This document shows positions 8,698 to 17,126 of a stretch of 25,291 nucleotides of DNA, piece after piece. How positions within the stretch are numbered: position 1 is the first letter of the stretch; each line of letters begins with the position of its first letter. The stretch covers positions 1 through 25,291 of the IMG/VR virus record IMGVR_UViG_3300030104_003310; one strand, given 5' to 3'. Below the pieces are notes generated by a model that had not been told where the DNA came from, made no database searches, and saw only the letters and a list, made by a program, of their open reading frames with translations. Origin of the DNA: a virus. The translations under genes were made by a program, and so were the position numbers.

Positions 8698-9055
8698 TTT
8701 ATTTTCTCGGGCCGGTAGACGGTTTAAAACTGTTGAAATTGCTGATTTGACGTTTCGTATTAAATCATTAAGCGAGGCGGAAAAGAGCAGATTTGAAAGA
8801 GCAGTCGTAAACAAGAAAACCGGACAAGTTAACATAGATGCCAGGCGTCGATTAATCATTACTATGTTGGTTGATGATAAAGGTGAGCCGCTGTTGACGT
8901 TGGCAGATATGGAAGCACTAGGCGAGTTAGACGGCGCAGTTATTGCAGCGTTGTTTGATGCTTGCAGTGATTTTGCCGGTTTCGGAGACAATGAAATTGA
9001 GGAACTGGAAAAAAACTGCGAAACGATAGCCGACGCCGTTTCGCCTACAAGCTAG
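8675..9055 (+). CDS. Tail assembly chaperone, short form (gpG-like)
   Basis: 126 residues. It occupies the lambda G position between tube and tape measure. It begins MTIATKNDLFSRAGRRFKTV, has a beta segment FRIKSLSEAEKSRFE, and a region RRRLIITMLVDDKGEPLLTL resembling tail chaperones that bind the tape measure. Near the 3' end, in frame, is the heptamer A AAA AAC (9010-9016), where ribosomes can slip -1 into the following frame to make the long form. Without slipping, translation stops at 9055. Confidence 0.85.
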   Translation: MTIATKNDLFSRAGRRFKTVEIADLTFRIKSLSEAEKSRFERAVVNKKTGQVNIDARRRLIITMLVDDKGEPLLTLADMEALGELDGAVIAALFDACSDFAGFGDNEIEELEKNCETIADAVSPTS

Positions 9056-9333
9056 GTTTGGCTTTGGGCGTTTGGAACGTTCCCCAAATGCTCGAAGATA
9101 TGCCAGCGGAAACGTTTGATGAGTGGATCGCGTTTTATCACGTGGAACCATTCGGCGAAGACTGGCTACAAACTAGCTATCTTTGCTCAATAGTGTTAAA
9201 CCTATTAGCAACGAATAAAAGCGACCTGTTGGAACTAGATGCGTTTGTGCCTGAGTTCAAACGCAAAAAGAAAAAACAGGTCATAGATGATCAGTATATT
9301 AACGCTATGAGGTACGGTAAAAAGAATGGCTAG
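8675..9333 (+). CDS. Tail assembly chaperone, -1 frameshift product (gpGT-like)
   Basis: Predicted 219-residue fusion: 114 codons read to the AAC at 9014-9016, then a -1 slip continuing from CTG 9016 to the stop ending 9333. No stop lies between the slip site and the downstream frame. The joined sequence reads RRRFAYKLGLALGVW, followed by EWIAFYHVEPFGEDW, which is the C-terminal T domain signature of GT proteins (a FAYrLGL...G.W and W..Y...EPFG pattern). The downstream frame alone has no ribosome site and would need a TTG start inside this motif, so frameshifting explains it better. The product ends 8 nt into the tape measure gene. Confidence 0.85.
9010..9016 (+). promoter_or_regulatory. -1 programmed frameshift site A_AAA_AAC
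   Basis: The heptamer fits X_XXY_YYZ with AAA AAC as zero-frame codons of the G-like gene. It is preceded by GG (GGAAAAAAAC). Both tRNAs can re-pair after slipping back one base. This is the conserved device for G/GT ratio control in siphophages. Confidence 0.85.
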
Positions 9334-10726
9334 CATTGGATCAATTGCGGCAACCTTTGTGGCTAAAACTGCACCGTTTGAGGCTGGAGTGCGCCGTGCT
9401 AATGCCTCGATGGATTCATTCGGTAAAAAGGTTATCGGCACTGTAACAAAGGTCGCAGCGGCGTTAGGCGGTTTGCAGTTCTTTAAAACTGGGATAGGAT
9501 TAGCGGCCCAGTTAGAGCAAGATATTATTGCGATTAAAGCGTTTACGGGGTCACTAGAAAGCGCTAATGCACTGATCGAACAGCTAACAGAATTTGCTGC
9601 TAAAACACCGTTCCAATTAAAAGACCTAATAGGGTCGGCTAAACAGCTTTTAGCGTTTGGCGTTAGTGCCGATAAAGTGAAAGATACTTTATTTGTGTTA
9701 GGCAACCTAGCCGCAACGGCAGATGCTAACATCGGCGACCTAGCCCAGATATTCGGCAAGATTAAAAGCCAAGGTAAACTAATGGGCGAAACGCTAAATC
9801 AGTTAGCTGAGCGTGGAATCCCTGTTATTAGCGCCTTAGCCGATCATTTCAAAGTACCCGAAGAAGCCATACGGGATATGGTTAGTGCTGGGCAAATTTC
9901 ATTTAACGATTTTGAAGCCGCTATGAATTCTTTGGCGGGCGAGGGGGGGCAGTTCGGCAACGCAATGGCCGAGCAAGCCGACACGTTAAAAGGTAAATGG
10001 TCTACGTTTAAAGATGCTATTGAAAAACTATCAAGAGAAATAGGGCAGGCGCTAATTCCTGTTATGAAAGATTTGCTAAATGTCGGGTTTGTGGTCGTCG
10101 AATGGATACAAGGGCTAGACATGGATACCGTTAAATTTACGGCATCTGTTATAGCTGGCGTTGCCGCGTTTGCGTTAACGATTAAAATGATTGGCAAAGT
10201 CGCTAAGGTAGTTAAAAGTTTTATTACGACGTTAAGAGCATTGGCAGCGGCGAAAGCTACAGCCATGGCATTTAGCGGGCCGAAAGGCTGGGCTATGTTA
10301 GCCGGAGCAGGGATCGCAGCGGCTGGAGCGGTTGTCGGTATCAACGCGGCGTTTGACTCGATAGCAGGCGGCGCAGAAACGGCAACGAATGAAATAGACA
10401 ACCTATCCAATAGTACCGATAACGTAGCAGCGGCAGCGGCTCAAACTGAAACAATTGGCGACGTTGCAGAAGAAAACACAGAGAAACTAAAACAAGAAAC
10501 TAAACAAGTAGAGAAGCTAGCTAAAGCGTTGGGCATTATTGCAAACCGCGCAGGCGTGGGCGTTGCTATACGCGGAACGGTAGAAGCAGCGCAGGCAAGA
10601 ACAGATGCAATTAAAGCGCTGCAAAAACACCAGTTGGCACAGATAAAGGCGCAACAAGAAGCCAACCAGCATTTGGCGAAAATTGAAAACAACACAGGCG
10701 CACAGCCGGCAATAGTAGGAATCTAA
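9326..10726 (+). CDS. Tape measure protein (short)
   Basis: 466 residues, with the tape-measure N-terminal domain: GSIAATFVAKTAPFEAGVRR start, AFTGSLESANALIEQLTEFA, KTPFQLKDLIGSAKQLLAFG and MGETLNQLAERGIPVISALA. It sets tail length and is injected. Two hydrophobic segments follow, at about residues 265-285 (ASVIAGVAAFALTIKMIG) and 315-340 (MLAGAGIAAAGAVVGINAAF). A charged helical C-terminus (400-460, many K/Q/E) follows. At roughly 1.5 angstrom per residue this predicts a tail of about 70 nm, short for a siphophage. It overlaps the GT frame by 8 nt and the next gene by 1 nt. Confidence 0.9.
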   Translation: MASIGSIAATFVAKTAPFEAGVRRANASMDSFGKKVIGTVTKVAAALGGLQFFKTGIGLAAQLEQDIIAIKAFTGSLESANALIEQLTEFAAKTPFQLKDLIGSAKQLLAFGVSADKVKDTLFVLGNLAATADANIGDLAQIFGKIKSQGKLMGETLNQLAERGIPVISALADHFKVPEEAIRDMVSAGQISFNDFEAAMNSLAGEGGQFGNAMAEQADTLKGKWSTFKDAIEKLSREIGQALIPVMKDLLNVGFVVVEWIQGLDMDTVKFTASVIAGVAAFALTIKMIGKVAKVVKSFITTLRALAAAKATAMAFSGPKGWAMLAGAGIAAAGAVVGINAAFDSIAGGAETATNEIDNLSNSTDNVAAAAAQTETIGDVAEENTEKLKQETKQVEKLAKALGIIANRAGVGVAIRGTVEAAQARTDAIKALQKHQLAQIKAQQEANQHLAKIENNTGAQPAIVGI

Positions 10727-11865
10727 TGGCAGTTACAAGCGTAAAGATTTTACATAACGGATGGACGGCATCCGAAACGATCGGGAGCGGGATAACGTTC
10801 AACGTGGTTTACCAGGTTGAAGTAGATGACCGGAACGATGGCCCGCTGATTGTTTTAAACGCCGACGATGGAACTAACAGAATTCCGATTCCTGGCGAGT
10901 CCTATAATATAGGCAATGAGCAAGACGCATTTGCTTTCGTAAAATCAGTTAATCCAACTCCTGTGGCAGAACTTGTTTGGAATGTTAGCGTAACATTTGG
11001 ACCGAGAGAACCAGGAGACAGTAAAGACGGGCCAGACGGTCAAGAGCCGAAAGGCTTAGATTCCAATGGGCAGCCGACAGATGACCCGCTTAAAGAAACG
11101 GCAATTATTAGAGTTTCTACGGTTAACACTCGTAGAGCGGCGTTAAGGGGAGCATATTTGGGACAAGGTACCGAATATCTAGACGGAAAATTTGAATTTG
11201 ACCAAATTGGGATAGCCGGCTCGAAGCCGCCTATTCCTAACCCTTGGAATACAACCTGGGATTTTTTAGGAGGCATCGAAGACACAACCCCTTTGACAAA
11301 TTCAGTATTCACCCCGTTTGAGCCGCCACCGGAAATGGACTATTCTCGAATTCGAGTTAGTATTAGTATGAATTTGAAATTCAACGACTGGTGGCATCCG
11401 ACATTCTGGCTGCGTTACGTTAATTTGGTGAATACTCATGAAATTACTTTTCTTTCACAGTTCCCCGGTATTTTGCAAGAAGTAGCGTACGCTAAACCAT
11501 TCTGTTGTAGAGTTATGGCGGTTAGCGTTAGCCCAAAAATCAAAAATGGAAAGATGTTTTGGGCCGTAGACGTAGAGCTGTTGATAGATAATTTGTTTAG
11601 TTGGCGGCTTGATATACTAGATAGAGGCTACTGCGAAACCAGCAATAAAATGGTCAGCGAAGGCGCTCCAGCTAAAAATAATATAGTAGACGGGCAAGGG
11701 CTACCACTTGCTGAGCCGGTTCTTTTGGATGGACACGGAAACCAGCTAGACCTTGAACAAGCTAACGCTGTTTATTTGCGTTACGGAGTGTACCCAGAGA
11801 TAAATTTCAACACTTGGTGGGGAATCCAAAACCCTCAAGACTTACAAGATAAGATGAACAACTAA
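10726..11865 (+). CDS. Probable tail-tip/baseplate protein
   Basis: 379 residues, TAATG overlaps at both ends. No family is recognised with certainty. The N-terminal 90 residues look like a beta-sandwich (INVVYQ-like strands, FVKSVNPTPVAELVWNVSVT). A Gly/Asp/Pro-rich linker (about 90-120) follows, then a second beta-rich part with many Trp (NDWWHPTFWLRYVNLVN, FSWRLDILDRGYCE). Position directly after the tape measure implies distal tail or initiator hub function. An 'LDRGY' box near the C-terminus recurs in tail proteins of other phages by memory, but this is only suggestive. Confidence 0.6.
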   Translation: MAVTSVKILHNGWTASETIGSGITFNVVYQVEVDDRNDGPLIVLNADDGTNRIPIPGESYNIGNEQDAFAFVKSVNPTPVAELVWNVSVTFGPREPGDSKDGPDGQEPKGLDSNGQPTDDPLKETAIIRVSTVNTRRAALRGAYLGQGTEYLDGKFEFDQIGIAGSKPPIPNPWNTTWDFLGGIEDTTPLTNSVFTPFEPPPEMDYSRIRVSISMNLKFNDWWHPTFWLRYVNLVNTHEITFLSQFPGILQEVAYAKPFCCRVMAVSVSPKIKNGKMFWAVDVELLIDNLFSWRLDILDRGYCETSNKMVSEGAPAKNNIVDGQGLPLAEPVLLDGHGNQLDLEQANAVYLRYGVYPEINFNTWWGIQNPQDLQDKMNN

Positions 11866-12680
11866 TGACAAATATAATTTGGACTAACGGAAATAGTGAC
11901 GGAGACTGGGCAAATACAGCCAACTGGCTCGGCGGTGCAATTCCGACAGCCGGTGACAACGTGTATTTTACAAGCGAATACACCGGCGACGTTACAACGA
12001 ATCTAGATAGAACCGCCGACGGTACGCTCGGCAATTTAATTATTGAGGAAGGCTACACCGGCAAGATTGGAACTAAAGCCGGTTATCTGCAATTGATATG
12101 TAGCGGGGTAACGTTTGATGGATCGGGCCTATGCTTTATCGACGTTAACACCTCGGCAATAGATATAACGGTTACAGGCACCGCTAGAGCGTCCACAGGG
12201 CAGCAAGGCTTATACTTGAAGGGATCAGCTATAGACGAATTAAACGTAACCGGTGGAACCGTAGGCATAGCAGCCAGATCAGGAGAAACTGCAACCGTAG
12301 CCACGATTAACTTAAACGGTGGAACTGTAAACGCTGGAGCAGGTGCAACACTTACAACGCTCACAGGCTACGGCGGTAACATGAATAGTAAAGCCGGACT
12401 AACTACCGTCAATCTAATCGGCGGCAATGCAAAAGTAGAGGGCAACATTACAACTGCTAACCTGGAAGCCGGCACGCTAACCTATAACGGGACCGGAACA
12501 ATTACAACCTGTAACGCGCAAGGCGGAACAATTGATTGTTTTAGAACGGCACTAGCTCGAACTATTACAACGCTAAATTTGAAGCCTAACGGCGGTATTG
12601 TCTACGATCCTGACGTGGTAACTGTCAGCACATTAACAAGCAACGGCAACCCTATTAATATAAGTTCAAGCAATGCCTAG
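11865..12680 (+). CDS. Beta-helix-like tail fibre/adhesin
   Basis: 271 residues, rich in T, G, N, A and almost free of charged clusters. It opens with an adhesin-type motif GDWANTANWLGGAIPTAGDN (about residues 13-32), which resembles the G-x-W...NW...P..gD repeat at the start of autotransporter passenger strands. After that come short repeating strands with NLNGGTV, NVTGGTV and NLIGGNA rungs, typical of a right-handed parallel beta-helix. It is likely a receptor-binding or virion side-fibre protein. It overlaps the previous stop (TAATG) and the next gene by 8 nt. Confidence 0.6.
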   Translation: MTNIIWTNGNSDGDWANTANWLGGAIPTAGDNVYFTSEYTGDVTTNLDRTADGTLGNLIIEEGYTGKIGTKAGYLQLICSGVTFDGSGLCFIDVNTSAIDITVTGTARASTGQQGLYLKGSAIDELNVTGGTVGIAARSGETATVATINLNGGTVNAGAGATLTTLTGYGGNMNSKAGLTTVNLIGGNAKVEGNITTANLEAGTLTYNGTGTITTCNAQGGTIDCFRTALARTITTLNLKPNGGIVYDPDVVTVSTLTSNGNPINISSSNA

Positions 12681-13290
12681 AGGGTTCATGTTGACGGCCG
12701 AAGCCGTCCAAAAGATTAAAGCTGACCATCAAAGCCTCCGGCAAAGAGTGCGTGAACTGGAAGCCAAAGCAGGTAGAGCACAAAGCCAGGTAGCAATTGA
12801 AAATATGATTTTAGTCAAAGTGACGGAAATCATTACACCAAAAACGGACGATGTGTTTGGCAGTGGTAAGGCAATAGTGCAGGATGTTGATAGAGACAAT
12901 AAGACAGTTAGCAACCAAACTAAAAGAGAATCTTATGGAGGCGACTTAACCGATCGAGAGATTGATATTTACAATGAGTCGCTAGTTCCAATTCCAGTAG
13001 ATACCGTCGTCCGTTGCTTCCGAGATTTTAAGAGTGGCTTATGGTTAGTAGAATCACCACAAACAGCGATAGGCAAAGCCCCTAACGGAATAAGTGCGAG
13101 GTCAGAAATAACCGCCGGAAATGGGCAAGTAGATATTTATTATATTGACGACGGAGACCTTATATATTCTGAGTATGGGTTGACTGCATACAATATTGCA
13201 GATGCAGCAGTTGCAGGCGGTCAATATGTAATGATAAAGCGCAATACGATGAGTAATGATTGGTTTGTTGATATGGCTGAGTGTGAATAG
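12673..13290 (+). CDS. Coiled-coil tail protein, unknown
   Basis: 205 residues. Residues 8-45 form a coiled coil (AVQKIKADHQSLRQRVRELE), then come mainly beta segments such as IPVDTVVRCFRDFKSGLWLVE, and a C-terminus with YVMIKRNTMSNDWFVDMAEC. No enzyme motifs. It sits between two fibre-like genes, so a trimeric fibre or tail-tip accessory is the simplest reading. ATG 12673 overlaps the upstream gene by 8 nt; ATG 12688 after AGAGGG is an alternative start. Confidence 0.6.
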   Translation: MPRGFMLTAEAVQKIKADHQSLRQRVRELEAKAGRAQSQVAIENMILVKVTEIITPKTDDVFGSGKAIVQDVDRDNKTVSNQTKRESYGGDLTDREIDIYNESLVPIPVDTVVRCFRDFKSGLWLVESPQTAIGKAPNGISARSEITAGNGQVDIYYIDDGDLIYSEYGLTAYNIADAAVAGGQYVMIKRNTMSNDWFVDMAECE

Positions 13291-14658
13291 ATGCTATCAC
13301 GATTTAACGCAGGCTGTGATTGTGACTGTTGCATAGTTTACAGATCAGAATTCTGTAAAAACTGGTATGAATCAGTATTTGAGCGAAAGTACTTTGGCTC
13401 AACAGATGGAAACCCGTCGGCAATGAATCTCAACGGCGGATCGTTTGACCAGGTTGGTGTGTTTACAGAAGAAGATACTAAGATTTGGAAAATCAGGAAC
13501 GATGCTTGTAGTTCTGATTTAAGCAGCTGCGATACTAGCACAGATTCTAAAGGGTGGAGATACAGTCAAAACCATTATTTAACGCCGACTGGAAACCTCG
13601 CATCCTCTTATTTGTCTACGCTTTTAGTAGCGTCAAAATTTCAATGGTGGTTATATACGTTCTGGGATACATGCGATTCGACCGACGGTGCGCATTGCTG
13701 GGATTCATCCACCAACGCACCGGTTAGAAATCAGAAAATGCTGTTTGCATTTGATTACAAGGATCAAGATAATTGGGTCGGGATTGAGGTGGAGTATAAG
13801 CCAGATTTTGACGTCACTCCTGGTGCCGTTGAAAACGTGTTTGAAATTCGAGGCCGGCAGAACGTAAGCGGAACATCCACTTATATTACTAATGCTGTTA
13901 GTGTTGATCTGGGTACAGGTTCCACAAAAAAAGAAGTAGGAATCGAAATCAATGTCGACCAAAGAACAGAATGTGGGTCGAACAAATTTGTTTTTATAGA
14001 TTTTGCAGGATCAGATATTAATTTTGAGTTTGTGTCGGTCGATGGTGATAAATGCGCACTAACTCAGCTAACGCCATCGGGTGTGGTTGATACGCTGAAT
14101 TGCGATGGTACAGATTACACGATTGGTGTAGGTTTTGGAATCTACAACTGGGTGAATCAGTATCTCGACAGCGAACAATCTGGATGTGCAAGCTACACCG
14201 TTGGTTGTGGTTGTGATTGTTACGTTCCTGATGAATATGAAGTAACAATTACAGGCGTTGCGAATAACGACGATTGCAGCACATGCACAAACCTAAACGA
14301 TACGTTTACCTTAACTAAGATAGACGATAGCGAATCTAAGGCGGGGTTTGACCCGTGCACGCTTGGCGGCTGCTTATGGGCATATGAAGCGAGCGGCTAT
14401 ACTCCCATAACATGTGACGTTGGCAGAATAGAATTGTTTAGATGTGGCGACGACTGGAAGTTGTTATTTCTTTATCATACTGGGTTTGGCTCTTATGAAA
14501 CAATCGGCTATTTCGTTTTGGCAGATCAGGATTGTATAGTAGAAGATTTAAATTTAGGCTCAAATACTAACGGCTGCTGGTTTACTACTGAGGGCTTTTT
14601 CTGCCCGTCAAATTTATGCAACGCGTCATCAATATCGGTTGAAATAAGCAGTAGCTAA
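13291..14658 (+). CDS. Cysteine-rich virion/fibre protein
   Basis: 455 residues with 26 cysteines by count, a striking 5.7%. It opens with CDCDCC (residues 9-14) and has CGCDCYVPDEYEVTITGV in the last third, the start of a separate beta domain with CSTCTNLNDTFTLTK. The middle part (about 60-290) is aromatic and beta-rich, like a concanavalin/LamG-type sandwich, with no catalytic motif visible. So many cysteines in an extracellular virion part suggests disulphides or metal binding in an exposed adhesin. It starts directly after the previous stop. Function beyond virion/host contact is not known. Confidence 0.6.
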   Translation: MLSRFNAGCDCDCCIVYRSEFCKNWYESVFERKYFGSTDGNPSAMNLNGGSFDQVGVFTEEDTKIWKIRNDACSSDLSSCDTSTDSKGWRYSQNHYLTPTGNLASSYLSTLLVASKFQWWLYTFWDTCDSTDGAHCWDSSTNAPVRNQKMLFAFDYKDQDNWVGIEVEYKPDFDVTPGAVENVFEIRGRQNVSGTSTYITNAVSVDLGTGSTKKEVGIEINVDQRTECGSNKFVFIDFAGSDINFEFVSVDGDKCALTQLTPSGVVDTLNCDGTDYTIGVGFGIYNWVNQYLDSEQSGCASYTVGCGCDCYVPDEYEVTITGVANNDDCSTCTNLNDTFTLTKIDDSESKAGFDPCTLGGCLWAYEASGYTPITCDVGRIELFRCGDDWKLLFLYHTGFGSYETIGYFVLADQDCIVEDLNLGSNTNGCWFTTEGFFCPSNLCNASSISVEISSS

Positions 14659-14660
14659 CA

Positions 14661-15650
14661 ATGGATTGCGTTTTTACAGACGAAGCGGAAGGCGTTCGAT
14701 GCTTAAATTGCGGAGCCGTTAAGAAAAAAGCCACACGCAGAAATTGCGGTCTTAAAAAAGGGCTGGGGGATACTGTTGCTAGGGTGACGAAAGCAGCAGG
14801 CGTTAAACCGTGCGGTGGATGCAACAAACGACGCGCAAAGCTAAACAACCTAAAGCCAACGCCAGCGTATAGAGATGCTCGCTTAGTTTACACGGCAGAT
14901 TTAGTAGCGGACGCAATGAAGCTGGCCGAACAGGTGCCACACTATATAGATGGAATTTGTGGAGTACCTCGGTCTGGTATGATCCCTGCCAGCGTTATTG
15001 CGACACACTTACATTTGCCACTGTTTACGTTGAATAATGGCTATATAACCGAAGTAGGCAAAGGCCAGCGGCTTAGAGCCAGCGAGTCTAAATCGATTTT
15101 AATTGTAGATGACACCGTAATGAACGGTAACACCTTAAAGCGGCTGGAATCGTTTAAGTGCTCTACGGCTGCCGTATACGTAAACCCTCACGCAAAACGC
15201 AAGCCGGAGCTATTTGCTAAAGAGCTGGAGCCGCCTCACCTTTTAGAGTGGAACCTATTCAATAGCGGATACCTGGCACGAATGGCTTTCGACATGGATG
15301 GGGTAATTTGTCACGATCAGCCGTTTGAGCAGTGGTACACGGTACCGGCTCGGCTTAGATATTTGCCAAGAAAAGAGCCGATAACCATAATTACGGCGAG
15401 GCTTGAAAAAGATCGGCAGTTAACGCTAGACTGGCTGGCTGGCCATGATGTGACGGTAAATGAGCTAATCATGTTTGATGGATCAGACAGCGACCGGGCG
15501 AAGCAGGGAGTAATCAGCAACTATAAAGCCAAAGCGTTTGCAGCCACTGGAAAAGATTGGTTCGTAGAGAGCTGCCAGCAGCAGGCTCAAGAGATAGCAG
15601 AACTAACCGGCGCGTGGGTTATTTGTACCGAGAACGGAAGGGTGTACTAA
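14661..15650 (+). CDS. Zn-knuckle + phosphoribosyltransferase + HAD fusion
   Basis: 329 residues, three parts. Residues 1-66 hold Cys pairs CLNC (14-17), Cys29 and CGGC (51-54) with GLGDTVARVTKAAG between, a motif found in other phage proteins and probably metal binding. Residues 70-180 are a type I phosphoribosyltransferase domain: GVPRSGMIPA (101-110) and the PRPP loop ILIVDDTVMNGNT (147-159). Residues 205-329 are a HAD-type hydrolase: AFDMDGVICHD (Asp211, Asp213), TIITAR (Thr245), and a late WFVESC acidic site. It could move or clean nucleobases or nucleotides. Placement between virion and lysis genes is odd for metabolism. Start ATG 14661, two bases after the previous stop. Confidence 0.75.
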   Translation: MDCVFTDEAEGVRCLNCGAVKKKATRRNCGLKKGLGDTVARVTKAAGVKPCGGCNKRRAKLNNLKPTPAYRDARLVYTADLVADAMKLAEQVPHYIDGICGVPRSGMIPASVIATHLHLPLFTLNNGYITEVGKGQRLRASESKSILIVDDTVMNGNTLKRLESFKCSTAAVYVNPHAKRKPELFAKELEPPHLLEWNLFNSGYLARMAFDMDGVICHDQPFEQWYTVPARLRYLPRKEPITIITARLEKDRQLTLDWLAGHDVTVNELIMFDGSDSDRAKQGVISNYKAKAFAATGKDWFVESCQQQAQEIAELTGAWVICTENGRVY

Positions 15651-15886
15651 TGGTAGGACGAAAAAAACGATACAGGCAAAGTGACGGTTCCTATATTTAC
15701 ACTCACGGCGAGATGGAGCCGATAACAAAAAAAGCTAGCCGGCAAGACTACAAACTCGATAAAATTGAAGCTAAAACAGAAAAAGCAAAAGCAGTTGCAA
15801 CGAAACGCAAGTGGACGGCTTTACTGTTATTGCTGGGGCTGTTGGCAGTTGGGGCAGTTAGTTTGAAAGGATGTTTGCCGATATGA
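15650..15886 (+). CDS. Small membrane protein, basic N-terminus
   Basis: 78 residues from ATG 15650, which overlaps the previous stop (TAATG). Upstream in-frame codons back to 15557 lie inside the HAD domain and are unlikely to be used. Residues 1-52 are hydrophilic and K/R/E/Q-rich. One membrane segment spans about 54-73 (WTALLLLLGLLAVGAVSL), followed by KGCLPI. With the holin-like gene next door it may belong to a lysis cassette (holin partner or spanin-like), but no lipobox or other proof is visible. Confidence 0.6.
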   Translation: MVGRKKRYRQSDGSYIYTHGEMEPITKKASRQDYKLDKIEAKTEKAKAVATKRKWTALLLLLGLLAVGAVSLKGCLPI

Positions 15887-16068
15887 AAAAATGGTATCAG
15901 TCAAAAACAATCTGGGTTAATGTTCTAGCGTTTATTGTTAGTTCATTAACAGCATTAACAAATGGAGAATGGGTCTCAGAAAATCCGGAAGTTGCCGCGA
16001 TCGTTGGTGGCGTAGTTGCAGCAATTAATATCGTGCTGCGAAAGATTACGGATAAGGAAATCGGCTAA
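15883..16068 (+). CDS. Holin-like two-span membrane protein
   Basis: 61 residues. ATG 15883 is chosen since it gives an ATGA overlap with the previous gene and AAAGGATG lies about 10 nt upstream; ATG 15871 in the same frame is closer to that site. It starts MKKWYQSKTIWVNVLAFIVS with a first hydrophobic span, then a short loop (NGEWVSENPE) and a second span VAAIVGGVVAAINIVLRK, ending in charged residues. Size and topology fit small class II-type phage holins that open the inner membrane at lysis. No endolysin gene follows. Confidence 0.65.
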   Translation: MKKWYQSKTIWVNVLAFIVSSLTALTNGEWVSENPEVAAIVGGVVAAINIVLRKITDKEIG

Positions 16069-16758
16069 ATGACAACTACTACAACATTTACAGTAGCAGC
16101 AAGTGCAGATGATGGCAGGTCACTGAAATCTACTAGTTCTGCGTCTACTCCAACTTCTGGCTGGTTGACTCCCCAAAATAGCGGGACATCACTAACAATT
16201 GGGATGATGTTAGACTACGATAATTGGCCTAATTATGTAGACCATTTTTTAGGCTATTTCAGATTCCAGAATGTAACGGTTGCACAGGGAGCAACAATCT
16301 CATCTGCCTACCTAAAGCCATATCAAAGTAGTTCTGCTTCAAGAACACTGTCGGTAAAGGGGTTTAACAAAGATAACGTATCTGCCCCTACTGCTGGCAG
16401 TGATTTAGCGGCAAGCAATTTCACGACTGCTGGCATAACTAATTTTGTGACTGGAACGGGTTCTGGACAAAAGACAAGTCCTGACATCAAAGATATTGTT
16501 CAGGAAATCGTAGACCGTGCAGGATGGTCTAGTGGAAACTCCATGATGTTTGCATTATGGCTTGATTTAGGTGGTGCAAGCGATACATACGTTTTGTTAA
16601 GGTCGTACGACTATTCCAGCGCAAGCGAAGCTGCTCAATTAGTTATTGAATACGAAGGTGGCGGTGGTGGCGGCGGAGGCAGTATATCCGGTATCGCACA
16701 CAAAATAGGATCAAAAATCGCTAATTCATTAGCTTATAAAATACCGAATAAGGAATAA
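16069..16758 (+). CDS. DNRLRE-like beta protein with Gly8 linker
   Basis: 229 residues, starting directly after the holin-like stop. The body (about 40-195) has the pattern FLGYFRFQNVTVAQGATISS then AYLKPYQ, and ends LVIEYE, as in DNRLRE-type secreted beta-sandwich domains, usually for binding surfaces or carbohydrate. Residues 197-204 are eight glycines, followed by a 25-residue basic amphipathic-looking tail (SISGIAHKIGSKIANSLAYK). It is Ser/Thr-rich, with no catalytic motif. A virion or fibre accessory is likely; the flexible tail could contact membrane. Confidence 0.55.
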   Translation: MTTTTTFTVAASADDGRSLKSTSSASTPTSGWLTPQNSGTSLTIGMMLDYDNWPNYVDHFLGYFRFQNVTVAQGATISSAYLKPYQSSSASRTLSVKGFNKDNVSAPTAGSDLAASNFTTAGITNFVTGTGSGQKTSPDIKDIVQEIVDRAGWSSGNSMMFALWLDLGGASDTYVLLRSYDYSSASEAAQLVIEYEGGGGGGGGSISGIAHKIGSKIANSLAYKIPNKE

Positions 16759-16762
16759 AAAA

Positions 16763-17074
16763 ATGTATACGTACGATAAAGTTTTTACATCACAAACCGC
16801 CAATGGTTCCACCAGTTCATTGAACTGGGACGGTCGAACAGGGCAAGTTATAGCTTCCGGCACGTGGGACAGTGCAACATTACAGCTGGAAGTTAGCCCA
16901 GACGATGGAACCACTTGGATCAGCATAGGCGACGAAGGCAAGCTGTCAGACGATGGAGCATTTAATTTCAATTTGAATCCATGCAACGTACGTTTAACGG
17001 TTGCAAGTGCTGGCGGTTCTACCAGCCTAAACGCATGGATTACATCTGAAGAATACGGCAGTAGCAAAGTATAA
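16763..17074 (+). CDS. Small beta-sandwich virion protein, unknown
   Basis: 103 residues; AAGGAATAAAAAA precedes ATG 16763. The sequence pattern VFTSQTANGSTSS, then GQVIASGTWDSATLQLEVS, then PDDGTTW resembles a recurrent family of 100-residue phage beta proteins of unknown role, often near tail genes. No cysteine cluster and no enzyme motif. Likely structural. Confidence 0.6.
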   Translation: MYTYDKVFTSQTANGSTSSLNWDGRTGQVIASGTWDSATLQLEVSPDDGTTWISIGDEGKLSDDGAFNFNLNPCNVRLTVASAGGSTSLNAWITSEEYGSSKV

Positions 17075-17093
17075 TTGGATCCTCCGAAGGGAA

Positions 17094-17126
17094 GCCGGCG
17101 GCGTGGGTTTCGATCCGCCCGCCGGC
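17094..17126 (+). other. GC-rich hairpin at start of XhlA-like gene
   Basis: GCCGGCGG (17094-17101) pairs perfectly with CCGCCGGC (17119-17126), with two more pairs inside and one bulged base. The GTG start at 17103 lies in or beside the stem, and the ribosome site AAGGGA (17087-17092) is just outside. It is not followed by a T-run, so it is not an intrinsic terminator. It may limit translation or transcript decay. Confidence 0.5.

Noticed and set aside
9058-9333. Separate gene for the second chaperone frame
   Set aside because: TTG start lies inside a conserved motif and has no ribosome site; the -1 shift explains it better.
9235-9759. 174-residue antisense frame over chaperone and tape measure genes
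   Set aside because: Spans two well-supported genes, has no motif and no start context.
9844-10410. 188-residue antisense frame in the tape measure gene
   Set aside because: Ala/Ser/Pro-rich shadow of a low-stop region; no ribosome site or known motif.
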